The notes under the pieces are model-generated. The model was not told the origin of the DNA, ran no database searches, and saw only the letters and a list, made by a program, of their open reading frames with translations. A DNA stretch of 64,000 bases from Panonychus citri (taxonomy: Eukaryota > Arthropoda > Arachnida > Trombidiformes > Tetranychidae): positions 434,001 to 498,000 of the forward strand of contig NW_026515482.1 of the NCBI RefSeq assembly GCF_014898815.1, given 5' to 3'. Positions 33,201 to 47,420 of the stretch are shown here, piece after piece. Within the stretch, counting starts at the first letter, position 1, and every line of letters begins with the position of its first letter. Position numbers and translations under genes: made by a program.

Positions 33201-34507
33201 ATTAATTAATTGCTGATCAGTTTTAACTAATCAAGTAGCTAATTGTTATAAACATTTAAAACTTTTTGTTCAATGAATATTTGGTTACTTGAGTTAATTG
33301 TTTCAATTAAATAGGATAATATTAGGATAATCAAACCATACAGAGTTAATTGTTTAATTAGTCTGAATCTCAATATGAATAAACATTCAATAATTAACTT
33401 TACTGCACTGATTAAACAATTAACAGGCTATCATTAAGTAAAGATCAACAATTTACATTTTAATTGAATGTTGATAAACATTGATTGTGTAATTAATCAA
33501 TCAGAGGTAACAATTTATTTGTGTACTTTTATGAATGAATATAATTAACTATCAACAGCTGAGAAAATTAATCTTAATTGATTGTCAAGATGATTGTTAA
33601 TCATTTCACGAGAAAAAGGTAAATATTTAGTTAATTTAGTTTAAGAAAAATTCAAATCATTGATTGATTAAATCTGGCACTCAAAGTTAATTGTCAATTA
33701 AAATAATGATTGAAATTTTAACTTATTAAAAATCAATTTGATTACCGTATTTGCAATTTAATCAAGAATAGTTTTAATTGTTTGACGGATTAAGGGGCTT
33801 CTCTTAATCATGGTTAAGTTAATTGTGGTAATATAAATTGGTAACAATTAAGAGACTTGAGCCTTGAACTTGGCATCATTTCGTGTTCAAAGTTAAACTT
33901 TCAGATGATTAAAAGGAGAGATTAAATTCTGATGTTATTTTAATTGTTATGCTAATTAAATCTCACGATTAGTTACTATTAACTGTACAATAATATGAAA
34001 ATCATGATCTAATCATCATACTCTTTAATTACAATTAACTTAAATATCATGAGTTCCTGTTGATTATGGTTCCTGGATGATTAAACTTTTGGTCTAAAAA
34101 AAGTTATTTACATTAATCACCAAAATAATGATTAACCTAATTCAGTTACCGATGGTAAAATAACAATTAGTAAATCAGGTTGATTGTTAATTTTTTTTTT
34201 ACATAAGCTTTTTACTCTTGTTTTAATTGTTTAAAATTGTTTTTTGATTAAATTAAATTGTTTGTAGTCCAAAGATCTTGATTGATGTAATACATTAATT
34301 ATTAGAAGTGTATGAAAAAAAAAAGTTATTTTGATCATCAAAAAAGTTGTAAATTGTTACAATTACAGCAAAGTTGAGTTAATTGTTGTCGTTCCCTTGA
34401 TATTAAATCAGGAGTGAAAAAAACAACCAATTTTGTGATTATTAATATAATAATAATTGTTGATGATCGATATTAATTGTCCCCGCCAATGAATTGATTG
34501 TAATCAT
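30231..34507. other. long AT-rich intergenic region
   Basis: About 4.3 kb without a supportable gene or tRNA. The first few hundred bases must hold the Prp8 3' UTR. A GTGAGTG after AAATTAG near 30332 and CTTATCCACAG near 30550 could mark a 3' UTR intron. The rest consists of short AATTGTTAA-type AT motifs and ATGATGATG tracts. Confidence 0.6.
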
Positions 34508-37500
34508 CTAAAGAAGCTTATAAATTTGACCAAAGATATTATCTAATTTAAATGGTGACGAGAATGATGATTTTTTACTTGATGATGAGGATGATGGTTG
34601 ATGATGATGATGCGGTGGTGGTGATAGTTGAGGTGATGGAGATGAAGATAATCCAAGACCTGAAGAAAAGTTGAAAACAAAATCAAAATTTAAGGTTAAT
34701 TAGTTGATAATTGTGACCTGTAAACAAAAACAAATAACAATGTAATCCAATCTTGGTCAATGATTAGTTAATTGTTCAGCTATTTAAAGAGGTGACCACT
34801 AGTGACCCACCCAGAAAATAAGGTAAGTATTCATTTCAAAAAGTTAAATTTACTAATTGTTATCTATTAATAAACAATCCGATGATCAAGGTATCACTGA
34901 TTATTTAATTTTCTTCCTATTATTTTGTTTTTCTTTCTCAATCTTATTTTGACTTGGATAAAATATTGATACACTTTATGACCTCAGGCTTTTTATTTAT
35001 CAATATGATGATGATGATGATAAGTGACTGAGTGTTTCTGTTGATGTTGTTGTTGGTGATGAAGATAAAGATAGAGATGAAGATGGAGATGAGGATGAAC
35101 TGAATGATATTGGCCTTGAGGATATTAATCTAATCTGGTATTTTAATACAATTAACCTTCAAAATATAATAAGAATTCCTGTTGATTGGTGATGAGGTAA
35201 GAAGAAAAAAGAGAAAATTATTATCCGAAAACTTTTTCTTTTTCTAAAATTAGAACATGATTGTAACTTTCGTTCCTTTTTCATTTATTTCCCTGATACT
35301 GATACTCATCATCTTCATAAATAAGGTGGGTGATCCGTGATAACATCATCATCCCTGGTGTAAAAGGGGAGGAGGTATAAGGTAGTCATCGAAAAGGTCA
35401 GTAGGTCTGTATATTTTGTTCCTGAACTGATTGACCCTTAGGGCAATGGTTAGAAATTCAGGTAAACAGATTCAAAAGCCATGTATTGGTTACTATTAAA
35501 ATGATTACTTTTTTCATTATTTGATAATAAGTTATTATTAAAACTGAAGATGAGTGAGAGAGAGAGAGAAAACGATAAACAGGTAACCTTCTTGCTCTTT
35601 CTTTTTCTCTTTCTCTCTGGTTATCATCTGATTGAGTTCAATAATCAGATCAAGATAATATCACTTTTCATGAATAATTTTATTCCATCATCCCAACTCT
35701 CTCTCACTTCATTAATTTAAAGGTTTATAATGAATAAAGTGGAATTAAAGTTATTGAATTAGAAGAGAACGAGAAAAAAAGAGAAAACATTTTTCTCTCT
35801 AAACAGATCAATTAAATTGGATCAACATCATCAGAATTAGCATCCTCATCTTTTTTTTCTGATGATGAGAGTAGATCGACCTAAAATGATTGCATTTGTG
35901 TGAATGGGCCAAGGGGCCAATCACTGAAATCAAGGTAATAGGTTAGCAATTTAATTTTCACCCTTTTATCTTAAACAAGAAACTAATAAATAATTAATTT
36001 CTATCACTCCAACAATAACAAAATAAATATCATATCTTTTCAATCTCTCTATTTGTTTCATGGTAGAAAACAATTAACAATTAATTAGTTTCTTTTTTCA
36101 GTTACCTCAAATCATTTTGTTAATTGTAATCTTACGTGTGTGAATCTTCAGTCAGATCACTTATTTATATTCACCTTGACCAAGACAATTAATTGATGAC
36201 CATTAATAATTTAACTTTTGATAAGGTTGATTAACTTACTTCCAAGTAGACCCGAACCTTTTCCGCTCGATTTAAGGACAAATTTGGCCGGAGATGAGCC
36301 CGATGCATACAACGAACTCAAGATTGACGATGCACTGAATTTACTTGGTGAACTTATCGACGATAATCCTTGTAAACCCTTGGATGAGATTAAGAAAGAA
36401 AACGGATTAAAACAATTACAATTTAATTTTCTCTTTTTCATGCACTGATTTAACAATTAACATTCAACTAAATTAACTTTAATTATGTTAACATATTTTT
36501 AAGGTTAAATCTAAATAAATGTAATCATTTGTGTCCAAAAGTTGATTGTCCTCATTCATTTTAATGTTAGTGTTTAAATTTGCCCTCTGGGCTTTTTGGT
36601 TACGATGAAATTACTTTTAATCATCATTTATGAATATTATTAATCTTAACCAATTTGCTATTGATTAGTAACAATTAATTGGTTAAATCTGAAAGTTGAT
36701 CGTTAATTTTTTTTTTTTCAATTACTCTCTATGAATACAACTTGTTAGTCAATTTAATCTGATTGTTGATTAGCTGTGAACTAATTTGGTTTTAATAAAT
36801 AGTTGCTAATTGTTTAGTGAAAATCGCTAAATTATTATTAATCTGTAATCACTTTGATTTGCTCAGGTATCCTAATCACTCAAAGTCAAATTAGATTATG
36901 ATTTTTGTTTTATAATAAATCGTTGATGAATTAGCAAAAAATCAACAGCAACAAGTTTAATCAATCAAAAAGTTTTTTTTAATTAGCTTTAAGGTTAATC
37001 TAAATCTTGTTGATTGATTTTTGTTAACTAAAAAGTTAACAATTTAAATTTCATGTTGTTGATGTTAATTATAATCATTACGGTTGAGCTAGTTAACTGT
37101 GTATTTATCAATTTCAATTAATCAAAATGTTAATCAAAAAAAAAAAATAAAAGAAAAGATGAAAAAATTTGATGAGTCTCATTCGTTAGTTGATGTTGGT
37201 GATTAAGTTACTTGTTGATTAGATTAGGAATGAGGATCATGAGAGATTTTTTGGAAACGGATGAAGGTGAATGATTAACATGATCAACTTTATCATAATT
37301 AATTAAATCAACTAATCAACAGACTGATGAGTTGATCACGATTCTTTCTGAGCTAATTTCTTACCTTATACAATGAGAGTGGTGAGGTTACTGCAGGGAA
37401 TCGTCTTGGTCTTTGTGGACGAGGTCCATTCATCATGTGCTTTGGAGGTGGTGGTGGGTGGTGGGGAGGTCTGTTGTTACCAGGTTTACCGTACATCATC

Positions 37501-40500
37501 CCGAAGGGTGGTGGAGGTGGAAGATGGTGACCTGGTGCTGGTGGGTAGGGTGATGGTCCACTGGTGTAGGTATTGATAACCTGGATTGGTGGTGAAGGTG
37601 GCCCAGGATAAATTGACCCTGGAATGGTTAAAGGAGATCGTGGTGGTGATGATGAAGGTGAGTAGAGTTGAGATGAAAACGATTTCATCATTGACCCATA
37701 AAGGGAAGAGAGATCAAGAGATGGACTTGAACCATAACTATCGCCATTGGATAACGATAAAGGTAAGCCAGAGGAAGAAGAAGCGGAATCAGCGGATGAT
37801 GAAGGAGATAAATAAGATGATGAGAGACCCATGGAAGGAGATGAATATCCTGAATAAGATGAGACACTTTCTGGAAGAGAGACAGCATCGGAAACGGTAA
37901 AGCTCGATGGGCTGAACGAACCTGAACCCTGGTTTTTGGTCAGCGAGCTGTAAACATCACTTGATCCATAAGATGATCCAGAGGATGATGAATGAGCCAC
38001 TGAGGGTGAACTTGAGAGAGAGGAAATGTCATATGGAGAGTCATTTGAAAGAGATGAGAGGACAGATGATGATGGTGATGATCCTGAGGAGCCATAAGAT
38101 GAACCAGAAGACAGTGATTCATATGCTGAAGATTCGCCAAGTGAACCTAAGCCCGATGATGAGTATTTAGATGGACGAAGTGAACCTAAACCGGAAGAAG
38201 ATGAATAAGATCCAGAGGAGAGAGAGGGAAGTGATGATGAATCGTAAGAGGAAAGTCCAGAGTAACTGTTGACCGGTGAATCGGATCCACTTGAGTAGGA
38301 AGATAAACTAGATGATAAACCTGAAGATAACCCGGAAGAAGATGAACCAGAATCATATTCATCCAAAGAATCTGAACTATCGTAACTGGAAAGTTTGATC
38401 TTTTTGGGTCGCTCTTTGGTCAACGATGCGTATTCTTTAAGTGAACTTAAGTCCTTTAAGTCTTTCAACGCACTACTAAAATCGCCAAGAGATTTGATGC
38501 TACCATAGTCCTTTGATCCACTTCCGTAAGAGAGGGAACTAAGTTCCTTGAGACCTTCGTAATCCTTAAGAGATGAGTAATCATTTATTACCTTAAGTCC
38601 ACTTGAACCTGAGCCACTCTCATGACCACTGCCCTTGAGTGATGAACTATAGCTTGCAAGAGCGGCCTTGATCGAAGCGGTATCGGGCTTACCATCAGAA
38701 TCATCACCAGAATAGGAACTTGAATCGTCAGAAGATGGTGAGTATGATGAAAGATCGTATTTCAAGTTATTAGAACCTCCTTTGATTCCACTCTTTCCTC
38801 GAGTTCGACTTTTGCCCGATTTACCTGAGAAACTTGATTGCCAATCATCTTGATCGCCATCATATGAACTTGTCAATGAGGGATAATCATTACCTCCCTT
38901 TTTATCATATGAATCGGAATCAACTGGATAAGAGGGTGACTTTGATTTAGATCCGGAATAACCTTTGGAGCCCTTTGAATAAGATGATGAGGAATCGTCT
39001 TCATCGTTATCATCATCATATGAAGATGGAACGGTGGCCGGAGGGTAAGTATCTTCCTTGTTGGAACCATAACTGTTTCCCTTATTATTATTGTAAGAAT
39101 CACCTCCTTTGGAACCTTCATAATTGTCATCATCGTATCCACCATTTTCTGAAGTTGAATCTTTACCAGAATCTGATTGACTTTCATAAGATTGTGATTT
39201 ACCTTTGGTACTCATATAATTTGATTCTTTCATCTGAGAGTAAGGACTATTTCCATTATATGAGGGACCTTTGCTTGAGTATTCATCTTTTTGTTGGTTA
39301 TCATATTGACTGGAGTCCCTGTTGTAAGAGGAACCCTTAACACCAGAAGATGAGGATGGAGAGGAAGATGATGAAGGTGAGTAACTTTGAGAGTTTGAAT
39401 TTTCATATGATTGAGAATTGTAAACGGGTTGAGCTCGATATTCATTGTTTTTCTGTTCACTGGCACCGTTGTTTCCCTCATAAGGACGAGGTGCGGGGTA
39501 GTTCGTGGTAGCGTAATTAATACTTGGCCCTGGGCCAGCGTAGCTTTGCTGTTGCTGTTGCTGTTGTTGTTGTTGTTGAGGTTGTTGAACCTGTTGCTGT
39601 TGCTGTTGTTGTTTGTCTTCTGGGCATAGGATAGACAGAAAAACGGAAAATAAGATAACAGGTAACGGAAAAATGGACTTAGTTTCAAATTATAAAGAAT
39701 CAGTGAAAAATTACTCACCATAACCTCCCTTGTTTTCTGGCACTTGAAGAGCTAATTTAACGGGAATCGCAAGAATAACGGTTTTCTTGGGGCCATTTTG
39801 ATTACCTTGAGCGTTCGGTGTGGCAGTTGGTCCATTATAAGCACCATTATCAACAACTGCACCATAATTAAGTTGAGTTTGCTGAATTTGTTGTTGTTGA
39901 GGTTGAATTTGTTGCTGTGGTTGTTGTGGTTCATAACTGACCTGTTGTTGCATTTGCTGTTGTGGCTGTTGTTGTTGTTGTTGTTGTTGTTGATGCTGTT
40001 GCTGTTGTTGGGGTTGTGATTGTGATTGTGATTGTTGACCATAATTCAACAATTGATAAATTGGCTGTAAAGTTTGTTGAAGAGCTTGAGTTAATTGTGG
40101 CTGATATTGTTGCACTTGAATCTGTGGTGGTGCTTGTTGAACTAAACCATAATTGTTGTTACTGATATAACCCTGTTTCTGTTGTTGATCAGCAGCACTC
40201 ATCGGTCCGGCATTATTTCCGTACGAACCAGCGACACTATTGACCACTGGCCCATTGGAATAAGCGACTTGTTGATATTGAGCAGCACTTTGAAGCTCAT
40301 CTAAACCAGAGGTTGGTGCTGAGGGTACTGGTGGTGAAGATCCGGTTGCAGCGGTCGCTACAAGAGTCGCTGATGCGGTGGGTGAAGAAGATTGTCCATA
40401 AGGTAAGGCCACTGAATATCCAGAATTAATTGAATCAGTAAATTCCTTTGATTGTACAACAGCAAAAGTTAAACTAGAGACTAGAAAACAGAACAAAGTT

Positions 40501-40720
40501 TTTGTCTATTCGACGAAGAAAAATATTCAAAGAAAGAAATTCAATTAACACTCTAATGATTACTTTTAAGGAATATTAAAATTTAATTCAGTTCGTGAGG
40601 TGCAACACGCTAATAATCAATCGTTAATCAGTGAAAATTAAAACTTCTAATTATCAACAATCAACAAATTGAGGGGAAAAAGTTTGATCAACTTACCATT
40701 GTGGGCTTATCTTTGCCCAT
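34508..40720 (-). CDS. secreted Gln-rich/Ser-rich low-complexity protein
   Basis: Hand-built five-exon model: 40697-40720, 39719-40505, 37365-39619, 36240-36378, 34508-34659 (complement). All joins are GT-AG and in frame, giving 1118 aa. Exon 1 codes MGKDKPTM and exon 2 continues TKTLFCFLVSSLTFAVV, together a signal peptide. Residues about 9-330 are Gln-rich with uninterrupted Q runs, with a short hydrophobic VILAIPVKLAL patch. About 330-950 is Ser/Tyr/Gly/Asp-rich (SSYGSS, YDSSS, GLGSL repeats). About 950-1020 is Pro/His-rich (PPPPFG, HHPPPPP). The C-terminal exons code SSGKGSGLLGS and SPPPHHHHQPSSSSSS, ending in KLDNIFGQIYKLL. No known domain. Composition suits an extracellular structural protein (cuticle, glue or Ser-rich silk-like), but this is inference. 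Exons 4 and 5 rest on phase and composition only. Confidence 0.65.
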
Positions 40721-43678
40721 TTTGTTTGTTTCACAATTGATTAGTTATTGTTGGTGGTAAATTAAAAGTAAGGGTAGAGTTAATTGTTTAGAATTAACTG
40801 GAGAAAAATGAAATATAGAAACAATTTAAATTACTTTTGATTGGTTTTGGTGAATAAAAATTGAGAAAAAAAAAGTTCTGATGAAATTCTGACCTTTCCA
40901 AGTTCACTCATAGGTTTCAAATGAGTATCTTTTTACATTTAACCTACGATTTTATATCAGATTATTTTGAGAATTTATTTCATCTTCTTTTCTCTCTCTT
41001 TCTCTCTATCATCCTCTCGGTCACTCATCTCACTGACCCACTCACCTTAAACTTGAGGGCTTACCTTCTCTTTCTCATCTTCTCTTTAAAAAGATACAGT
41101 TACTTTTCTAGAGGGAAGAAAACGAAATAAAAATAAAGAGAGAGAGAGAGAAACATGTATTTAGAAAGAAAGAGGAGGAGATGAGGATGATGAATGAAGA
41201 AGATGCGGATGCTAATGGGGAGATAATCTGGTCAACGATCTTCTCTCATCATCTTAATCATTTACATGTTAAAAGAAACATTAATGGACATATTGACGAA
41301 ATACCAACGGAACTGTTGAAATGAACAAATTGCTCTTCTAGTAATTGATTAATCGCAATTTACTTGATTATCTGAGAAGCTAAATTCGTAATTGCAAAAG
41401 ATTAACTTGATTAAGTTTTGGATAATTGAGCCAAAAGTTACAAAACTTTTTTATCATTTGGCAATAATTATTGGATAATTAGAGTGATAATAATTGTAAT
41501 AAATTATGATTTGGATCTCGAGATGGTTAGAGATTGTATATGTACTAGTTGATTAGTTAATTATTGGCAATTGAAATTATTTTGATAATATCTCATAGAT
41601 CCAAGAGTTGATTGATATTGTTATTAATCAACTATTGTGATAACATATTAAATTAAACATTGAAACAATTAATACAATTTAACCAAAGATTCTTGATAAA
41701 TCTCAAGTTGCTTTCAAATACACGGTTGATTTCAATACTCTTTCAATTGAATCCACCAGATAATCAATAATAATAAGTAATTGAAACATAATTAACACAA
41801 ATCTTAACTGAATCAAATCAGAACTTTCCCTCTCAAATGGTTGATTACAATTAACTCTCAACAATCAAAAATCATTGAGCAACATTGAAGAGTCATCTTA
41901 AGAATCAAGGTTATTAAGGAGGTTTATCAATCAATAGACTTAAACAAACAAAAAGAAAACAAATTGGAAACAATTAGAAAATTAATTAATCACAAATTAG
42001 AAACAAATTAATTAATTGCAAAGGTAAAAACATTGAATTGGAAAGTGAATCAAAATTTATTCAAACAAAAGATTAACAATCAACTGCGCCATCTGATTTT
42101 CTTAAATCAAATCAAAAGTCAAATGATTAATTAAATTTTCCAGCAATTAATTTGCTACACAAATTAATTTCAATAATGATTGGTCATTGATTAGAAATTG
42201 AATCTTTCAAGGTTCTACTTCAATTCATTTAGTTACTTGATTGATTGGTTTGATTTAATCGTTAGTAACAATGATTGGCAATCAGAAAGAGTCAAGGAAA
42301 TGATTTACATCAATTGTGATTAAATTAATTGTTGTTCATTTTTATTTGGTGATTAACTTTCATTTTTGATTGTTATTTAAGTTAGAAAAGCAAATGATTG
42401 ATATAAAAAAAACAACGATTTGAATCAATCAATTGTTAAATTGGTGTTGTCGTTCATCAATTGATAACATTTAAAGATCAAATTGATTGACTTAATTGTC
42501 TTACAGAATTTAAGAAATAACAATTAATGTTGACTATTTGTTGGAAATTGTGAAAAGTAATAAAACTATTAATTGATAAGTTTCTGGGGTTAACAAGGTG
42601 TATCTTCAATGAAGACTAATAGCAGTTGATTTAATTATCGAGAGTTAATTGTTCTTCTCCATGAGTCCAAGTAAATTGTTATTGATTTGATTGTTGGTTG
42701 ATTGATTTTCCTCTGGCTTTGTGATTTTTTACACAACGGTAATGGTTTTATATAAATTGTGTTAAACAAAATCTTAATTTTCCATTGTAATTGTTGATGA
42801 AGGAAAGTTAATCATGTAACAATAAACTTATCGCTCGCGTGTGAGAGCAATCAACTAATTACCTTTGTATTAATTGTTTATTTGTTTGTATTTTATTTCA
42901 GATACACTTTATATAATTAAAGTTACTTTTTTTTACCAATGATGATTACAAGATGATGATTTAAACTTAATTGGCTTTGAAACTATTGAAGACGAAATTA
43001 AATTGTTCCAGAATTTTCCTCTTGGTGTGATTTGTAGTTAAATCTAATTTGATTTTGATTAGATGAACTTGAATATTTACAGGTTTTTGAATTCTTTCAA
43101 ATGATTATCAAGTTTTTTTTCCTTATTCTTTTTTAAAGTAGATTAATCTGATTTACAGATAAGATGAGATGTAGATTCTGCACAATGGATCCCGCAATTG
43201 TAATTAAATTAACAGATTATATAACATGAATCGATGGCGATGCGATTTGTATTTTCCATAGTTAATGAAAATAGATGAAGACACAGCAAGAAAACATAAT
43301 GATAAAAATCAATGTGGGTGGATTAACGGGAACATCGGTAAGCAAGGTCGGTATCGATATCCAATAGGCCAGGCTTTGGATTAAGATTAAATCGTATAGC
43401 TCATTTGATTGCACTGAATTTGTTGTAAACCAAGAATCAAATGCTCGAGAGAGAGAGAGAGTTAATACAAAAAAAAGCATCGCTGTGACGGTAGACGATA
43501 ATTAAGATATTTACATCTTTGTTTATATCATGCATGTGATTTCTTGGTGTGTTTTTTGTTTCTTTATCCTGGGGCAATGGGATAAGCTGAAAGTTTCTTG
43601 GTAAGAGTTTGTATTTATGGATTCAGCTGATAAAAAGGAAGTAAAAAAAAATAATTAACAGTTTTCTCTGCGTCCATT
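40721..43678. other. intergenic region, no gene seen
   Basis: About 3 kb, AT-rich, with a GA tract near 41138-41152. The right end, next to the TMEM68-like gene, may hold its 3' UTR. Presumed promoter of the Gln/Ser-rich gene lies just right of 40720. Confidence 0.55.
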
Positions 43679-44608
43679 TTATCCCAGTTTTCTTTTAAAT
43701 CTATCGAAAATTGCTCTCCAAATACTTCCAGGAATTCGCTGATTATCACGGATTAATTTTTCTATGGCTTCCGATGTTAGGGTTGCAAGTTCCTCTGGTG
43801 TTCTATCGGGATGATATGGTATTGGTTCACCGATTATTGTTGTCATTTTAACCGGAAATCCACCATAAATAGGAACCATGGGTAACCTTGTTTTATCATA
43901 AATCTTTTCAAACCAACTTTGCCCTATGGTAACTGATCTAAAGGCCTCACGTAGATTAACAGTAAAAACAGGTACAATTGGTGCTTGAGCTGCAATGGCA
44001 ACTTTGGCGAAACCAATTCTATTACCCCAAACCAATTTGTACCTATTATCACCGAATTGAGCCTCACGAACACCACCCGGTGCAATTGACAACAGGTCAC
44101 CTCTTTGTAATACTTGGGTACAGGTTTTTAAAGTTCCAGGGAAAACATGGAAAACCTCCATCATCAACTTCCAACCAGGAATACTGAATAAGAATTTATC
44201 ACCAACAGCCTTGATTAACCTTTTCTTTTTAAGAATTGTTTTCGCCATTAGGTAGTAATAGTCTAAGGGAAGGGCACCATGATAGTAGACAATTAAGGCA
44301 GGTCCAGTATCGGGTATATTGTGTAATCCTTTAACCTCATAACCATGATAAATCCAACCATGGGCATCCCAAACGGTTGCGATTGCTTGACGTGCACCTT
44401 GCCAATAATCACCAGCACGAACAGCCTCCTTGATTTCAGTAATACGATAACGATGCCGGTAAACGTGTAAAAATAAAGCTGAACTATAGCAAAGTATGAG
44501 TATTGTCAATGGTAATAGGAAACTGATAAATATTGGACTCAACAACCAGACCAACCATCTTAGATAATCAATGTCAACAAATGTACTATTAAAAGCAAAC
44601 AAGCTCAT
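43679..44608 (-). CDS. TMEM68: TMEM68-like acyltransferase
   Basis: 309 aa from the ATG at 44608 (context TAGAAATGA), single coding exon. It has an N-terminal double-length hydrophobic region (about 18-48), then a PlsC/LPLAT-type acyltransferase domain with YYHGALPLDYY (catalytic His about 110, Asp about 116). The SIAPGGVREA block (175-183) replaces the usual EGTR, as in TMEM68 and the related plant enzymes. IGFAKVAIAAQAPIVPVF and the proline-rich FPVKMTTIIGEPIPY block follow. TMEM68 is an ER membrane protein linked to neutral-lipid synthesis; exact acyl acceptor is not decidable here. An upstream non-coding exon is possible, since an AG lies just before the ATG. Confidence 0.88.
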   Translation of the reverse strand: MSLFAFNSTFVDIDYLRWLVWLLSPIFISFLLPLTILILCYSSALFLHVYRHRYRITEIKEAVRAGDYWQGARQAIATVWDAHGWIYHGYEVKGLHNIPDTGPALIVYYHGALPLDYYYLMAKTILKKKRLIKAVGDKFLFSIPGWKLMMEVFHVFPGTLKTCTQVLQRGDLLSIAPGGVREAQFGDNRYKLVWGNRIGFAKVAIAAQAPIVPVFTVNLREAFRSVTIGQSWFEKIYDKTRLPMVPIYGGFPVKMTTIIGEPIPYHPDRTPEELATLTSEAIEKLIRDNQRIPGSIWRAIFDRFKRKLG

Positions 44609-47420
44609 TTCTATTGACACAATTAGAAGACACCACAATCATCAGGTAGATCACCACAATAGAAAAACAAAGCCTTTAGGTTAATGCTATTTTCCCAAAT
44701 ATTAACTTGAATTTAACAACCAAACAGGATAACTGATTGAGTGGAATAATTTTTCCACCACCAAATGAAGAGATGAAATTGGTAACACTGATGAACATAA
44801 AACAGTTTAGATGGTGAAGAAAATATTATGATGTAAACAAGGAAAATCCGAGTTCTATTTGTTGAATCTAAGTAGACAAAAGAAAAGAAGATGAAGAAAA
44901 TTAATAATCAAATAGGATTAAATTTGATTTAGAATTGACATCAACACAAATTAAGATATTCACATAACAGAATACAAGGTGATCAATGTAAAAATAGAAT
45001 CAAAAGTACAAAGAGAAACCTTTTTCTCTTTTTTTCTCATTTTTTTTTCTCTTCTCAATTTAAATTAACACTAATTACATGAGAAGAAACCAAAAGACAA
45101 AACAATTAAGATTCTTAAATTCTAATAAAGAAAATACACTTACCTTTATGTTATTAGAATGTAAACATTTTCAAGAGTAAAAAAGGTAAACATTAAAAAC
45201 GAATAGAAAAAAAAACCAAAAGAAGAAAAAACAACAACAACAACAAAGAGAATAGAAAATCAAATGGAAAAAGAAGAAAACACTAAATAGAATATTTATT
45301 CTCTATTGGTGGTTAATTAGAGTGAATTTGAATTATGATTAAAAGAATTACTCATTAATTTGAAATTCTCTTTCACTGTAATGAGAATATGGAAAAACTA
45401 GTAGAGTAACAATGTTTTTTCAGTTGCTGATTCCAAGAGAAACATCAACAATAACACTAACCATCATTTCAGGTTTTCTCTCTCTCATCATCCTTACCTT
45501 CATCTTCTCTTTCTTTTCTTTCTTTTCTGTTCCTCTCTCTCTCTCTCACTCTCTCTCTCTCTCCCTGAGATGTTCTTACTCCTTTAATCTCTTATCAACT
45601 GAATTAATTTCAAGTTATCTGATCTCTCTTGTAATTGAGCCTTTCAACTGTAGTTCAAAGATGTTCCTCTTCACTGATCGACAACTTTTCTAATCATCTT
45701 GGTAACTTTTTGTTTGATTACCTTAATTGTTGCCGATCAACAGATTTACAATTTAATTCTCGATTTAATAATAACTTTTGGGAAACATTTTCAATTGCTT
45801 ATATTACATTGGATTCTTTATACTGTATAATCTGATTGATTTTATGAATTATTTTCCACCGTAATTATCATTGGTTTAGATAATCAAATTGTCTAGTTGA
45901 CAATTTGATCATTTTTTTGGTTTTTTTTTTCGTTGTGATTTGATTTGGAAAACTGATTAATGAGGTTTTTTTATGTATTAATAGTAAGTTGAATTGTCTG
46001 TAATTAAGGAAAAATATCAACTTGATAATCAATTAGTACCTTTAGTTGATCAGTTGTAATTGTAATTTTGTGGACCTTGATTACGCTTTTGTGAAGTTAA
46101 TCATTTTTCAAGGCTTAATCACACACCTCGTCCTCCTCTTTTAATTGTGATGATTGTTGATGATGATTAACAATGAGAATTAATAATAAACCATCATTGA
46201 GAAACTTATGGAAAATCATATTAATTATCAACAATTAGCTTAAAACAATCAATTTTTTTCTCTCTTGAATCAACAACCTTATCCTTCAATACACTCGATG
46301 CTAACAAAATAATCACAAATTTAACTTAAATCATCAACAATTAACTTAGAAAGGTAATACATTTGATTATCACAGTGAATTATTTGTGAAAAATATTGAA
46401 AATTGATCATAATCAGAGTGTTAATTAAATTATTGTAATGATGCCAATAAGTTGATTCTTTCTATTAATTGTTAATTGTTGGAGTTTTATTCATTTGAAC
46501 AATTAATTTCTTCGTATTTTTTAATGATTCGTTTTAATCAGTAGTTTGATTTGATTAGAAAATCTTTCTTTCTTAACTAAATTATTACTATAACCAGGAA
46601 ATTTTGCTGATTTTTTTATCAAAGAATTAAATTAAATTCTAATAATTGTGAGTATTAATAGTTAATATTTGCTTGATTTTCCAAATTAAGTTGAATTTCT
46701 TTCCTTAATCATTATTAGTACAGTTCTTGATTATGGTTGTTTAGTTTTGATTGTTATGAATTTTTGATTACCATTGAAAATGAATAATTTGCTACGATTA
46801 CAATTAACATACCTTATTGATTGTTATGTGTTGATTATCTGAATTTGGTTTAAGTTATGTTTTCCTGTTTACAACAATTTAAAATCAAGAATTTGATTGT
46901 CAATTAATATTCATCTCAGTTCGAGGATGAAAAATCATCATATAATCAGATTCAATTTTACTTAATTGTAATTTACTTTTTTTTCTTGATGAGGACAATT
47001 GATAAACTAATTTCAAATTTGAGTTGTTGTTAATCGGTCTGATTGTTACAATTTAGTTACATTCAAGTTAATGACTTAACCAATTTCAGAAATTATCTAA
47101 CAAACATAAGCCAAAAAGGTTATTCAAACAAATCGCAAATTTCGTTTTCTGTTTAAATCCGAATCTGGATGTGATAATCTTTTCTTTTCTCAAAAGCTAA
47201 TTAAAAGCTTTCGATTAATTGATTTTTTGATTTTTTTAAATTCCAACTTTTTCGAGAGACTTTAAGAGAAGCGCTTTTCTATATTTTCTTTCTAAATCAA
47301 TAGATGGCGTTTACTGTAAGAACTTCCTTATGATAGGAAACGGAAGTAAAAATGAAAAATGTTGTTAGTGAAGTTTTTTAATAAGTTAGTTAATTTGTGT
47401 TGATCTGTAATTAGTTAATC
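44609..47420. other. intergenic region, no gene seen
   Basis: About 2.8 kb between divergent TMEM68-like and RpS8 genes. Contains CT tracts (45,530-45,560) and AT-rich DNA. The last 200 bp should hold the RpS8 promoter and leader. No ORF looks real. Confidence 0.55.

Noticed and set aside
37373..38170. Several plus-strand frames opposite the Ser-rich exon
   Set aside because: Shadows of the repetitive Ser codons on the opposite strand; composition has no protein-like pattern.
39411..40165. Leu- and Val-rich plus-strand frames at the Gln repeats
   Set aside because: Opposite-strand readings of CAG/CAA repeats.
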